64,000 bases of DNA from CAG-791 sp002392385 (GCA_946616295.1 CAMOIU010000001.1:1-64000); one strand, 5' to 3'. Shown: positions 43,010 to 50,707, counted from the first letter of the stretch. Notes: generated from the sequence alone by a model not told the origin. Numbers and translations are program-made.

Positions 43010-43615
43010 ATGTCTGTCATATATGGATACGCCAGATGCTCGACTGACGAGAGCCGGCAGGACATCGACCGCCAGAAGCGGGAGCTGTTCGCGATGGGCG
43101 TGAAGGAAGACAAGCATATTTATTGGGAATATGAGTCTGGGACGAAAGAGAACCGGGCGGAACTTGCGAAGTTGCTGGACGTGATCCGGGAAGGTGATTC
43201 GATTGCGGCAACGGAAGTTTCCAGGCTGACGAGATCGACAAAGCAGCTGTGTGAGATTCTGCAGATGGTTCAGGACAAGAAGATATGCCTTCTGATAGGC
43301 TCTTTTTCCGTGGATTGCAGGGCAGAGACCAGTGACCCGATGACAAAGGGGATGCTGATGATGTGGGGAGTATTCTCGGAGATGGAGCGCGATATCATCA
43401 GCCAGCGGGTTAAGTCCGGCATGAAGAACGCCGCAGCGAAGGGCAAGCGTATCGGGAGACCGAAGACGACCGCTGATACTCTTCCGGAAAAGTTTTGGAA
43501 GTATTACAAGTTGTATAAAGACGATGAAATTACAGTCGCTGAGTGTGCCAGACTGATGGATTGTTCGCGGACGACGGTTTATAAGTACCTGGACATGGCA
43601 GAGGCATGTAAATAA
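43010..43615 (+). CDS. Serine recombinase (resolvase/invertase family)
   Basis: A 201-residue small serine recombinase. The catalytic Ser is Ser11 in YGYARCSTDES; EVSRLTRSTKQL and GVFSEMERDIISQRVKSGM are the family core and E-helix motifs, and a C-terminal helix-turn-helix (about 165-195; ITVAECARLMDCSRTTVYKYL) binds DNA. AGGAGGG at 42999-43005 fixes the start at 43010. It may resolve multimers, invert a segment or be cargo. A repeated TTTTCGTGAACA upstream could be its site. Confidence 0.9.
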   Translation: MSVIYGYARCSTDESRQDIDRQKRELFAMGVKEDKHIYWEYESGTKENRAELAKLLDVIREGDSIAATEVSRLTRSTKQLCEILQMVQDKKICLLIGSFSVDCRAETSDPMTKGMLMMWGVFSEMERDIISQRVKSGMKNAAAKGKRIGRPKTTADTLPEKFWKYYKLYKDDEITVAECARLMDCSRTTVYKYLDMAEACK

Positions 43616-43676
43616 AATGCGGCGGCATTTTCCGCTGTGACCGTTGGGAACACGTAAAAGCCAGGAGGAAAGTAAT

Positions 43677-44744
43677 ATGTCAAAAGAAGTATTTAGGATG
43701 GGGGAGCTTTTCTGCGGGCCCGGGGGAATAGCATGTGGTGCGCACAGGGCCGTAAGCGATGATGGTGAAAAATCGATTATTCACGCTTGGGCTAATGACT
43801 TCGATCCGGATACCTGTGAAACCTATGCAAAGAACATCTGCGGAGGCGATGGCTCTTCCGTGTATTGTCAGGATGTGAGGGAGCTTAATATTCCCGCACT
43901 TGGACCAATAGATGCCTTCTCGTACGGCTTTCCGTGCAACAGCTTCTCCAATGTCGGAGAACATCAGGGGCTGGAGAATGATAAGTTCGGTCAGCTATAC
44001 ACATACGGCGTTGAAGTGCTGAAATATTACCAGCCCAAATGGTTCCTTGCGGAAAATGTATCAGGAATTAGGTCGGCTGGTGACGGAAGCCATTTCCAGA
44101 TCATTCTGGATGATCTTGCCGGTGCCGGGTACACACTGGTAACGAACATGTACAAGTTTGAAGAGTACGGAGTACCTCAGACCCGTCACAGGATCATCAT
44201 TGTCGGCATCCGGAACGATCTCGATGCCCAAGGTATCAAGTTCAAGGTCCCTTCACCGGAACCGTATAAGAACTGCGATGTAACGGCCGGTACTGCCCTT
44301 TCCGGCATTCCGGCGGATGCCCCGAACCACGAGGTGCGGAAACTGCAGGACAAGGTGAGGCTCCGTCTTTCCTACATAAAGCCCGGGCAGAACATCTGGC
44401 AGGCAGAGAACCTTCCGCCAGAGCTGATGATCAAAACTCGGACCAAAATCAGCCAGATCTACAGGAAGCTTGACCCGGCAAAACCGTCGTACACAGTCAC
44501 GGCCGCAGGCGGCGGCGGTACATTCATGTACCATTGGTCGGAAGAACAGCGCGAACTCACGAACCGGGAACGCGCAAGGATACAGACTTTCCCTGACGAT
44601 TTCGAGTTCGTCGGAAAGTATTCATCGGTCAGAAAACAGATTGGGATGGCGGTCCCGCCGAAAGGAGCGGAAATCATCTTCCGTGCCATACTGAACACCT
44701 TTGCCGGGATCGACTACCCTTATGTGGAGCCGAGTATGTCGTAA
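43677..44744 (+). CDS. DNA (cytosine-5)-methyltransferase
   Basis: A 355-residue C5-methyltransferase: motif I LFCGPGGIACG (about 11-21), motif IV GFPCNSFS with catalytic Cys87, motif VI AENVSG (about 125-130), motif VIII QTRHR (about 168-172) and a degenerate motif X GMAVPPKGAE near 333. The region between about 180 and 300 should recognise the target. It protects host DNA from the endonuclease encoded directly downstream. AGGAGG precedes the ATG by about six bases. The recognition sequence cannot be read from the protein. Confidence 0.92.
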   Translation: MSKEVFRMGELFCGPGGIACGAHRAVSDDGEKSIIHAWANDFDPDTCETYAKNICGGDGSSVYCQDVRELNIPALGPIDAFSYGFPCNSFSNVGEHQGLENDKFGQLYTYGVEVLKYYQPKWFLAENVSGIRSAGDGSHFQIILDDLAGAGYTLVTNMYKFEEYGVPQTRHRIIIVGIRNDLDAQGIKFKVPSPEPYKNCDVTAGTALSGIPADAPNHEVRKLQDKVRLRLSYIKPGQNIWQAENLPPELMIKTRTKISQIYRKLDPAKPSYTVTAAGGGGTFMYHWSEEQRELTNRERARIQTFPDDFEFVGKYSSVRKQIGMAVPPKGAEIIFRAILNTFAGIDYPYVEPSMS

Positions 44745-44765
44745 AACGTATTGGAGGGAGAAGCC

Positions 44766-46430
44766 ATGCTGAACTACTGGTGGGTGACACGCCCTAAGAG
44801 GAAACTGGACAGTGTTCCGGAAGTGCTCGCGGCATTTGCCGACATATCGCTCAACCAGGAATGGACAGGCCAGCGCGGCACGCAAATGGCCTATGAGGAA
44901 GCACTCGAAAAGGCTGGTCTGAAACGTGTCGGTGCAAGGCGTGACCAGTCCGGGTCCGGCGGACGTACATACGGGGCATGGCTTGTTTCTCTCGGCCTTA
45001 TTTTCAACCAGGCCGAAACCGGCAACATTAAACTTACACTTGCCGGAGAAGCTATCATGAACGGCGATTCTCCCGTGGATGTTTTGAAGAACCAGGTGCT
45101 GAAGTACCAGTTCCCGTCAGCTTTCTCTCTCGGCAGGGGCGTACAGGTACACAGCCGGTTTAAGATCCGGCCGTTCCGCTTCCTTTTGAAACTGCTTTCG
45201 GACGACAGACTGGAACGGTACCTAACACAGGACGAAATCGCCAAGGTCGCCGCGGTGGACGCGGAGAACGAGACATCGGCCGTCTATGAAATGGTCGTAC
45301 AGAAGATCCTGCGCTTCCGTGAAGTGGGCGACAGGTGCCTTGATCCGGATTTCTTTGGGTTGTATAAGCCCGGAAAAGGCGACGTCAACCCGGATCATCC
45401 GTTCAGCCATCTCCAGGACATGGCCAACACGATGATCAACTGGCTGGAATATACACAGCTGGCAAAGCGGAACGACGACAGGCAGCTTGTTATCCTGGAA
45501 GAGAAACAGGCAGAGGTCGGCGCAATCCTTGCTACGGTGCCGCCGTTCATTGACCGGCCGGAAAACCACGAGTTCTTCCAGCGGAAATACGGCTTGGACC
45601 CAAAGCACCGTAAAGATACAAGGAACCTTGAAAAGACCAAGACAGTCACGGCCCGCATTATTGCCGAGCAGAAAATCCGTTCTGCCTATATCCGCGCGTC
45701 TCTGGCGAAACCGATTACCGGTATCACACCGGACCTGATCGCGGATATCACCGAGGAAACGGGCATTACACCAGACCTGGTTGAAGAGATTCTGCGCAAG
45801 GCATATCCTCACGGATCGATCGGGGCTTTCATGGCGTCCTATTTCGAAATGGCGTTCAAGGGCCGCGAGGAATGCACTGAATTTGAGGTGGCGACAACAG
45901 AGCTGTTTAAGGACGTATTCGGATATGACGCAAGGCATCTCGGACAGACAGGAAGCAAGTCCGCTCCTGATGTGCTGCTCCTTTCCGATTCTGACGGATA
46001 TCAGGCTGTTATCGATAATAAGGCGTACAGCAAATACAGCATCAGCGGCGATCACCATAACCGGATGGTACATAATTACCTGGAGAGAATTAACACATAC
46101 AGCCCCAGCCCGTACCCGATCGGCTTTTTCTCCTATATCGCTGGCGGGTTTGGCAAGACCATCGACAAGCAGATACAAGACGAGGTCAGGGAAAGCGGCG
46201 TTCACGGGTCAGGCATCACGGTCTCCAACTTCATAAAGATGATTGAGAATCAGCAGAACGGTGTCAGACAGTACAGCCATAAAAACTTGAGGAATATTTT
46301 CGGTCTTGACAGGCAGGTGATGTTGCAGGACGTCTATGAGGGCGGGCACAACACCGTACAGTATGACTTCCGGCAACGGGAACTCGACATGGTGGCTGAA
46401 CAGTCCGTCCAGTACGGGAGGAAAGACTAA
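44766..46430 (+). CDS. Type II restriction endonuclease with FokI-like nuclease domain
   Basis: A 554-residue protein. The C-terminal part (about 365-465) matches the FokI-type cleavage domain: FGYDARHLGQTGSKSAPDVL and VIDNKAYS give the PD-D-x-K residues Asp402, Asp417 and Lys419. The long N-terminal part (1-350), starting LNYWWVTRPKRKLD, has winged-helix-like stretches and should bind DNA. Such fusions cut at a distance from an asymmetric site (type IIS). GGAGGGAG supports the start at 44766. It lies between the methyltransferase and vsr, in one transcription unit. Confidence 0.85.
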   Translation: MLNYWWVTRPKRKLDSVPEVLAAFADISLNQEWTGQRGTQMAYEEALEKAGLKRVGARRDQSGSGGRTYGAWLVSLGLIFNQAETGNIKLTLAGEAIMNGDSPVDVLKNQVLKYQFPSAFSLGRGVQVHSRFKIRPFRFLLKLLSDDRLERYLTQDEIAKVAAVDAENETSAVYEMVVQKILRFREVGDRCLDPDFFGLYKPGKGDVNPDHPFSHLQDMANTMINWLEYTQLAKRNDDRQLVILEEKQAEVGAILATVPPFIDRPENHEFFQRKYGLDPKHRKDTRNLEKTKTVTARIIAEQKIRSAYIRASLAKPITGITPDLIADITEETGITPDLVEEILRKAYPHGSIGAFMASYFEMAFKGREECTEFEVATTELFKDVFGYDARHLGQTGSKSAPDVLLLSDSDGYQAVIDNKAYSKYSISGDHHNRMVHNYLERINTYSPSPYPIGFFSYIAGGFGKTIDKQIQDEVRESGVHGSGITVSNFIKMIENQQNGVRQYSHKNLRNIFGLDRQVMLQDVYEGGHNTVQYDFRQRELDMVAEQSVQYGRKD

Positions 46431-46431
46431 C

Positions 46432-46851
46432 ATGGATGATATGACGCCCGAGCAGCGCCGCAGGAACATGCAGCATATCCGTTCCAAGAATACTTCCATT
46501 GAAATCAAACTCCGGACAGCGCTATGGCACGCAGGCATCCGTTATAGGAAAAATTATAAGGCATTGCCCGGAAAACCGGATATAGTGGTCACGAGGTATA
46601 AAATCGCGGTCTTTTGCGACTCCTCTTTTTGGCATGGACGGGATTTTGAAAGCAAAAAACCTGTAGACACTAATCATGAATACTGGGAAGCTAAGATCCG
46701 GCGGAATATGCAGAGAGACGAGGAAGTAAACAAGCAGTTGCGTGCTTTAGGGTGGACTGTTCTGCGATTTTGGGACGAGGAGATCAATAAGAATATTGAT
46801 GAATGCGTCCAAGCTGTACAAGAAACCATTTTCCTTACAAAACTGGAATAA
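46432..46851 (+). CDS. vsr: Very short patch repair endonuclease (Vsr)
   Basis: A 139-residue Vsr protein. TPEQRRRNMQHIRSKNTSIE at the N-terminus, LPGKPDIVV (Asp50), CDSSFWHG (Asp63, His68) and the tail LRALGWTVLRFWDEEI are family marks. Vsr nicks beside T:G mismatches arising from deaminated 5-methylcytosine in the methylated site, which ties it to the methyltransferase two genes upstream. The cysteine that usually follows the FWHG motif is replaced. It starts one base after the endonuclease stop with GGGAGG upstream. Confidence 0.92.
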   Translation: MDDMTPEQRRRNMQHIRSKNTSIEIKLRTALWHAGIRYRKNYKALPGKPDIVVTRYKIAVFCDSSFWHGRDFESKKPVDTNHEYWEAKIRRNMQRDEEVNKQLRALGWTVLRFWDEEINKNIDECVQAVQETIFLTKLE

Positions 46852-46861
46852 AGCAACGGAA

Positions 46862-46897
46862 AGAGCGGTCCGGCAAAAAGTCGGACCGCTCTTTTTT
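46862..46897 (+). terminator. Terminator of the restriction cassette
   Basis: AGAGCGGTCCG (46862-46872) and CGGACCGCTCT (46882-46892) form a perfect 11-bp stem followed by TTTTTT. It separates the cassette from the convergent repressor gene. Confidence 0.93.
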
Positions 46898-46916
46898 AAT
46901 GCGGTTTTCTATAAGG

Positions 46917-47522
46917 TCACTTATCCTCGAGATCAGCTAACTGCTTCTCTAAAGCAGCTATTTTTTCTTGTATTTGCTGGCGCTGCATTAGTGCTGTAGC
47001 CTGATCGCTTAATGATTGGGGAAATGTCCATTTAAAATTATTATATCGGTCACTTGCAGCCTGCTCATCTGCCTTGGTTATGGCTGTATCCATTTCGGCT
47101 TTGTATACAGTGATGGCGTCAAACCATGCTTTTAAGTACTTCTTTAGTATCCGTGACTGATCTTCCCTAAAGGAGAGAAAAAATAGTCCATTCTGTTCGG
47201 ACAGATCGAGACCATACAGCTTCTCCATCTCGAAGAATGCGTACATAACACCAAGATAGGTAGAAATGTCCGGATCGGCAAGGGCCATTGTCTCGACACC
47301 TAATGCCAAAGCGAACACTTTTAACAATTCTTTTTTGGGCCTTCTGTACCCGTTTTCGTATTTTTGTACGCGATCTGCAGTTAAACCAACCTTTTCCCCG
47401 AGTTCTGTCTGTGTCATTCCTCTGGCGGTCCTGATTTCGCGGATCCGGCTACCGATCCGTTTTGCAGCACTCTCTTCTATAAAGTCAAGAGGGTCTTGAC
47501 CAATAGGGTTCCTAATTTCCAC
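46917..47522 (-). CDS. XRE-family repressor of the element
   Basis: A 201-residue regulator starting at GTG after AGGAGG. The helix-turn-helix (about 22-78) reads IREIRTARGMTQTELGEKVG and VQKYENGYRRPKKELL. The rest is a helical domain ending in a coiled coil (about 175-200; QEKIAALEKQLADLED) for oligomerisation. It is divergent from the xis-int genes and the spacer carries several AGAACA motifs, one inside the xis promoter, so it probably holds excision genes off, like a phage or ICE repressor. Confidence 0.87.
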   Translation of the reverse strand: MEIRNPIGQDPLDFIEESAAKRIGSRIREIRTARGMTQTELGEKVGLTADRVQKYENGYRRPKKELLKVFALALGVETMALADPDISTYLGVMYAFFEMEKLYGLDLSEQNGLFFLSFREDQSRILKKYLKAWFDAITVYKAEMDTAITKADEQAASDRYNNFKWTFPQSLSDQATALMQRQQIQEKIAALEKQLADLEDK

Positions 47523-47584
47523 AGTATTATTCCTCCTAATAAACGGATACTACAAACACATCTTAACACAGATAGCCAGCCACA

Positions 47585-47706
47585 AGAACAAAAAATGAAC
47601 AGAAAAGAACAAATTAACATAAAAAGCGCTTAAAAGGGCTTGCAAAGAACATAGATGTGATGTATAATCCGGATCAACAAGAACAGAAAAGTGCTTTTCA
47701 AGAACC
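47585..47706. promoter_or_regulatory. AGAACA motif array between repressor and xis
   Basis: AGAACA lies at 47585-47590, 47606-47611, 47646-47651 and 47680-47685, with AGAACC at 47701-47706 and two GAACAG variants. The third copy begins at the first base after the xis -35 box. They are probable binding sites for the divergent XRE repressor. Confidence 0.5.
47640..47668 (+). promoter_or_regulatory. Promoter of the xis-int operon
   Basis: TTGCAA (47640-47645) and a perfect TATAAT (47663-47668) with 17 bases between, 54 bases ahead of the first gene. Confidence 0.8.
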
Positions 47707-47722
47707 TACTTAGGAGGACATA

Positions 47723-47926
47723 ATGGAAAAAACACAGCTTTTGGCTGATTATGAAGATGTACTTCGCCCGGAAGATGTTCAGAGAATTCTTCATGTCGGC
47801 CGTAACACGGTGTACAAGTATCTTGCTGACGGAAAGATTCCGTCGATTAGGATCGGAACGCAGTACAGGATCCCTAAGCGGTCCCTGATCGACTTCCTCT
47901 ATCCGTCTGTGGAAGAAACATATTAA
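47723..47926 (+). CDS. Excisionase-like helix-turn-helix protein
   Basis: A 67-residue MerR-type winged helix protein: LRPEDVQRILHVGRNTVYKY and LADGKIPSIRIGTQYRIPK. This form is standard for Xis proteins and small DNA-binding accessory factors next to integrases. AGGAGG is about five bases upstream. It probably bends the att DNA and favours excision by the integrase encoded two genes later. Confidence 0.85.
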   Translation: MEKTQLLADYEDVLRPEDVQRILHVGRNTVYKYLADGKIPSIRIGTQYRIPKRSLIDFLYPSVEETY

Positions 47927-47942
47927 AAGAGGAGGAATAACA

Positions 47943-48431
47943 ATGAAGTTCGTTGACGAAAACCATCAGAGAGCATACGTCGAGGCAGTGACGAAGTACA
48001 AGGTAAAGCCCGGAAACACAGAAGTTGCTGCAGTGCTTTACCTGTTAACAGCTTCTCGCGATTGCAGATGCAGGCTGGAGGATCTTGTTCATTATAGCAG
48101 TACGGGGCTGAGCATCAATTCCGAGGCCCTGCATTCTAAGTGGCTTACGGGAGGTAGCGAAAGACTTCTGCGTCTTGCTTTTAATCTCTTTACGGGTGTA
48201 GCACCTTCGGCAATGACATGGGATACGAGAGAAGAGAAGTACAACATCGACACAGATGAGGTTATGAACTACCTCCCGCTGACAATTTTCAGCGGTCTCG
48301 ATCCGGATCTTTTTGAAGCAGGGCTCGAGGCACTTCGCCTCCATAGAGGAAGAGTTTGTTCACACGACGAAGAGTATATTGCAGACGTGAACGAACGGCT
48401 GTTTATGCAGAAGTATGGAGTGGTATTGTGA
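47943..48431 (+). CDS. Conserved hypothetical protein of integrative elements (DUF6075-like)
   Basis: A 162-residue protein starting MKFVDENHQRAYVEAVTKY. It resembles small proteins found beside xis and int in Firmicutes elements, annotated as DUF6075; this assignment is from memory and tentative. It has no membrane segment. TLLTA-like helices and a GLDPDLFEAGLEAL stretch suggest an alpha-helical protein. Its stop overlaps the integrase start (TGATG), so translation is coupled. Function unknown. Confidence 0.7.
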   Translation: MKFVDENHQRAYVEAVTKYKVKPGNTEVAAVLYLLTASRDCRCRLEDLVHYSSTGLSINSEALHSKWLTGGSERLLRLAFNLFTGVAPSAMTWDTREEKYNIDTDEVMNYLPLTIFSGLDPDLFEAGLEALRLHRGRVCSHDEEYIADVNERLFMQKYGVVL

Positions 48432-49636
48432 TGGCAAGAAAGAAGAAAGACGGCCGTAGGGCACAGGGAATCCAGGCAAAAAAAGGCATGCTCTATATCG
48501 TTGTTTCCAGGAGTGGACTGAACAACGGGGAAAAAGTATTCACCAAAAAATGGGTAGCCACAGGTCTGACAGACACTCCTGATAATGTCAATAGGGCTGA
48601 GGAGATGCGCCGCGCGATACTCTCAAAAGGAAGGGATGTGCTTACCACGGACTATGATGTGACCATGTCGGAGTATGTGGATCTTTTTCTTGAAAAAATA
48701 AAAAGAAGTATTAGTGATACCACTTACTCCGGGTATCTCTATCGTGGAAAGAGAATCAAGGACTTCTTTGGACTGACTAAGATCAGGAGTGTCACCAAGA
48801 ATGATGTAGAGCAGTTCCTGGATCACCTGATCACGCACTGCAAAAACCAGGAAAGAACAGTAAAGGATACGAAAACGTTTCTGAATAGCGTCCTTGATCA
48901 GGCGGTGAAGGATACCCTCATCGCGGATAATCCGGCAACCAGCGCCACGCTGAACAAGCGGTTGCTCGAGAATAACGCCAAGGAAAAGAATGACGACGAT
49001 ACCTTTTTTTCGTATCAGGAGGCACAGTATTTCCTCAGCATCTCAGAAACACATCCGCTTTATGAACTCTTTTATGTTGCCTTATTTTTTGGCCTTCGCC
49101 GCGAGGAAGTTCTGGGGCTCCGCTGGTCTTGCATAAACTTTAAGGCAAAAGAGTTTCATATAAGCCATACAGTCACAAGAGGAACAACGGTTAACCGCTT
49201 GAACCGTACAAAGACAAGAAGCAGCAAAAGAACATATCCCCTAACAGACGATCAGATAAAACTTTTTCGGCATTTGAAGTCAGAAGAGGAGAAGAACAGA
49301 AAACTATTTGGGAGAGCATATACAGACACAGAGTATGTTTTTAAACATCAGGATGGATCGCTGTACTATCCGGATTATCCCTCTAAGGCGCTGAAGAAAA
49401 TCATAAAAGAACATGCAGAGCTTCCCCAGGGAGTTACATTCCACAAACTGCGCACATCTTGCGTTTCAATCCTTGTTCATGAAGGCTACGATGTCAAAAG
49501 AATCCAGAAGTGGGTTGGACATGATGATATAAATACCACTCTTAAGATATACGCAATGGTAAAGGATAAGGAGTCGAAAGCAGAGATAGCGACCAGTATG
49601 GAAACTATTATTAGACCCAAAACGTATACGTCGTGA
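48431..49636 (+). CDS. int: Site-specific tyrosine integrase
   Basis: A 401-residue integrase. An AP2-like arm-binding N-terminus (about 1-65), SAM-like core-binding domain (about 75-165) and catalytic domain (about 190-390) are in order. Catalytic residues are in GLRREEVLGLRW (Arg), TFHKLRTS (His-x-x-Arg) and VGHDDINTTLKIYAMV (His and Tyr). It lies 130 bases from attR in tRNA-Pro, so it is the enzyme that integrated the element. Its start overlaps the upstream stop by one base; the longer frame from 48356 lies within that gene. Confidence 0.93.
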   Translation: MARKKKDGRRAQGIQAKKGMLYIVVSRSGLNNGEKVFTKKWVATGLTDTPDNVNRAEEMRRAILSKGRDVLTTDYDVTMSEYVDLFLEKIKRSISDTTYSGYLYRGKRIKDFFGLTKIRSVTKNDVEQFLDHLITHCKNQERTVKDTKTFLNSVLDQAVKDTLIADNPATSATLNKRLLENNAKEKNDDDTFFSYQEAQYFLSISETHPLYELFYVALFFGLRREEVLGLRWSCINFKAKEFHISHTVTRGTTVNRLNRTKTRSSKRTYPLTDDQIKLFRHLKSEEEKNRKLFGRAYTDTEYVFKHQDGSLYYPDYPSKALKKIIKEHAELPQGVTFHKLRTSCVSILVHEGYDVKRIQKWVGHDDINTTLKIYAMVKDKESKAEIATSMETIIRPKTYTS

Positions 49637-49699
49637 TGCAGTAACCATTCTATCTCACAAGGAGATCATTCCCTTTTTACGTGGTAATTCGCAAGGATT

Positions 49700-49718
49700 G
49701 TTAGAACTTTGTTAGAAC
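49700..49718 (+). promoter_or_regulatory. Integrase arm-site candidates near attR
   Basis: GTTAGAAC at 49700-49707 and 49711-49718, in the same orientation as the pair near attL. They lie 52 bases from the attR core. Confidence 0.55.
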
Positions 49719-49726
49719 TTGGCACG

Positions 49727-49760
49727 AAAAAAGGGCTTCCGGAATCACCGAAAACCCTTT
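49727..49760 (-). terminator. Element-supplied terminator for tRNA-Pro
   Basis: On the minus strand AAAGGG and CCCTTT enclose TTCGG/CCGGAA-type inner pairing and are followed by TTTTTT. It lies just beyond attR and replaces the host terminator left beside attL. Confidence 0.75.
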
Positions 49761-49769
49761 ATCTGAGCC

Positions 49770-49814
49770 AGTCGAGGCGACGGGATTCGAACCCACGACC
49801 TCTGCGTCCCGAAC
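49770..49814 (-). other. attR: 45-bp repeat within tRNA-Pro
   Basis: Identical to 37185-37229. The intact tRNA gene uses this element-derived copy for its 3' part, so integration keeps the tRNA functional. Confidence 0.92.
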
Positions 49815-49845
49815 GCAGCGCTCTACCAAACTGAGCCACGCCTCG
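49772..49845 (-). tRNA. tRNA-Pro (anticodon CGG)
   Basis: A 74-base cloverleaf: acceptor CGAGGCG/CGCCTCG, D-arm GCTC/GAGC, anticodon stem CTGCG/CGCAG around TTCGGGA (anticodon CGG), and T-arm GTGGG-TTCGAAT-CCCGT with two G-U type pairs. The discriminator is A and CCA is not encoded. It is the integration site of the element to its left and reads proline CCG codons. Confidence 0.95.
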
Positions 49846-49859
49846 TAAAAGCAAAATTA

Positions 49860-49888
49860 ATCTTACAGAATACTGTGTAAATTGTCAA
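49860..49888 (-). promoter_or_regulatory. Promoter of tRNA-Pro
   Basis: On the minus strand a perfect TTGACA (49883-49888) and TAAGAT (49860-49865) are 17 bases apart, 15 bases before the tRNA. Confidence 0.75.
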
Positions 49889-49923
49889 GGAATATTTTGC
49901 CCGCGCCTCGCGCAGGGGCGGGC

Positions 49924-49979
49924 CTCACACAGAGAACCGTCCCCTGTGTGAGCCGCACAGAGAACCGTCCCCTGTGCGG
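49924..49979. repeat. Two adjacent palindromic elements with different stems
   Basis: CTCACACAG/CTGTGTGAG (49924-49932, 49944-49952) and CCGCACAG/CTGTGCGG (49953-49960, 49972-49979) each enclose the identical loop AGAACCGTCCC. Two different but perfectly paired stems side by side are direct evidence of covariation. Confidence 0.9.
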
Positions 49980-49988
49980 GCCCGGTCG

Positions 49989-50017
49989 TTGAAGGGAAAA
50001 AGGGAAACTGGTATACT
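49989..50017 (+). promoter_or_regulatory. Promoter of the lipoprotein gene
   Basis: TTGAAG (49989-49994) and TATACT (50012-50017) with 17 bases between, 51 bases before the start codon. Confidence 0.7.
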
Positions 50018-50068
50018 GTAAAGCAGAGGCGGAAGCAGTTTGTATATGCACAGACAAGGAGGGGAGAG

Positions 50069-50707
50069 ATGAGAAGTTGGATGAGAAGAGCAGTCGCAGC
50101 GGCAGTGGCCGTGCTGGCGGCGGTTTCGCTCTGTGCCTGCGGAGGCCAGAGCGGGCAGGGAACGGCGCAGGGAAGCGGCAGCGGGCAGGCGGCGGAGATC
50201 GCGACGCTGGCGGATGCTTTTGCGCAGGAATGTTCGGGATCTTCGTGGGGCTACAGTGACAGGGCCTTCGTCTATGTGTATGAGACGGAGGACGGCGGAG
50301 CCTGGCGTGTGGTCGCCCTTATGGACGAGAAGATGCACGATGAGCTGGACGCAGTGGATATTTTTGACGAGGACCATGACCAGAAGATACGGGAGATCGC
50401 GGGCGCGATGAAAGTGGAGAGCGTCGAGGATCTCATGGCGGGGGTGACTCCGCAGGCGGAACTGGACAAGCTGGTCGGACGGAAGGGGCAGGAGCTGCTG
50501 GACGAAGGGTACGAGCTGGCCGGCTGGTATGTTTTTGACGACGAGGCCGCCTTCTTCCTCAACAAGGGCTATTATCAGTACAGAGTCCATGTGGAGGAGA
50601 AGCTGGAAGGCGGGGATGATTATGACGGGGACGGGGAGTTCCCGGGGCTGACCGTCAAGGATGTGCAGTACAACATGCTCAACGAGACCGCGACGGATTA
50701 TGAATGA
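50069..50707 (+). CDS. Putative lipoprotein of unknown function
   Basis: A 212-residue protein. Two arginines and a long alanine/valine helix end in a lipobox (SLCACGG), so it should be a lipoprotein with Cys at about 24. A Gly/Ser/Gln linker (about 25-42) precedes a compact acidic domain with EDGGAWRVVALMDE and AELDKLVGRKGQELLDEGY. I recognise no family. It is a single gene with its own promoter and GGAGGGGAG site, and it converges on the rRNA methyltransferase gene. Confidence 0.8.
   Translation: MRSWMRRAVAAAVAVLAAVSLCACGGQSGQGTAQGSGSGQAAEIATLADAFAQECSGSSWGYSDRAFVYVYETEDGGAWRVVALMDEKMHDELDAVDIFDEDHDQKIREIAGAMKVESVEDLMAGVTPQAELDKLVGRKGQELLDEGYELAGWYVFDDEAAFFLNKGYYQYRVHVEEKLEGGDDYDGDGEFPGLTVKDVQYNMLNETATDYE

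Larger units (their letters stand above)
37185..49814. mobile_element. Integrated pipolin-like element in tRNA-Pro, family B polymerase-encoding
   Basis: The element is bounded by an identical 45-bp sequence at 37185-37229 and 49770-49814, which is the 3' part of the tRNA-Pro(CGG) gene. Inside lie a family B DNA polymerase, two tyrosine recombinases (one beside attR), a serine recombinase, an Xis-like protein, an XRE repressor, a restriction-modification and Vsr cassette, and a structured non-coding stretch. Codon use and base composition are visibly more AT-rich than the flanking host genes. A polymerase with tRNA-targeted integrase and no capsid, relaxase or conjugation genes is the plan of pipolins described in diverse bacteria. 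Whether the polymerase is the primer-independent type needs phylogeny. Confidence 0.85.
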
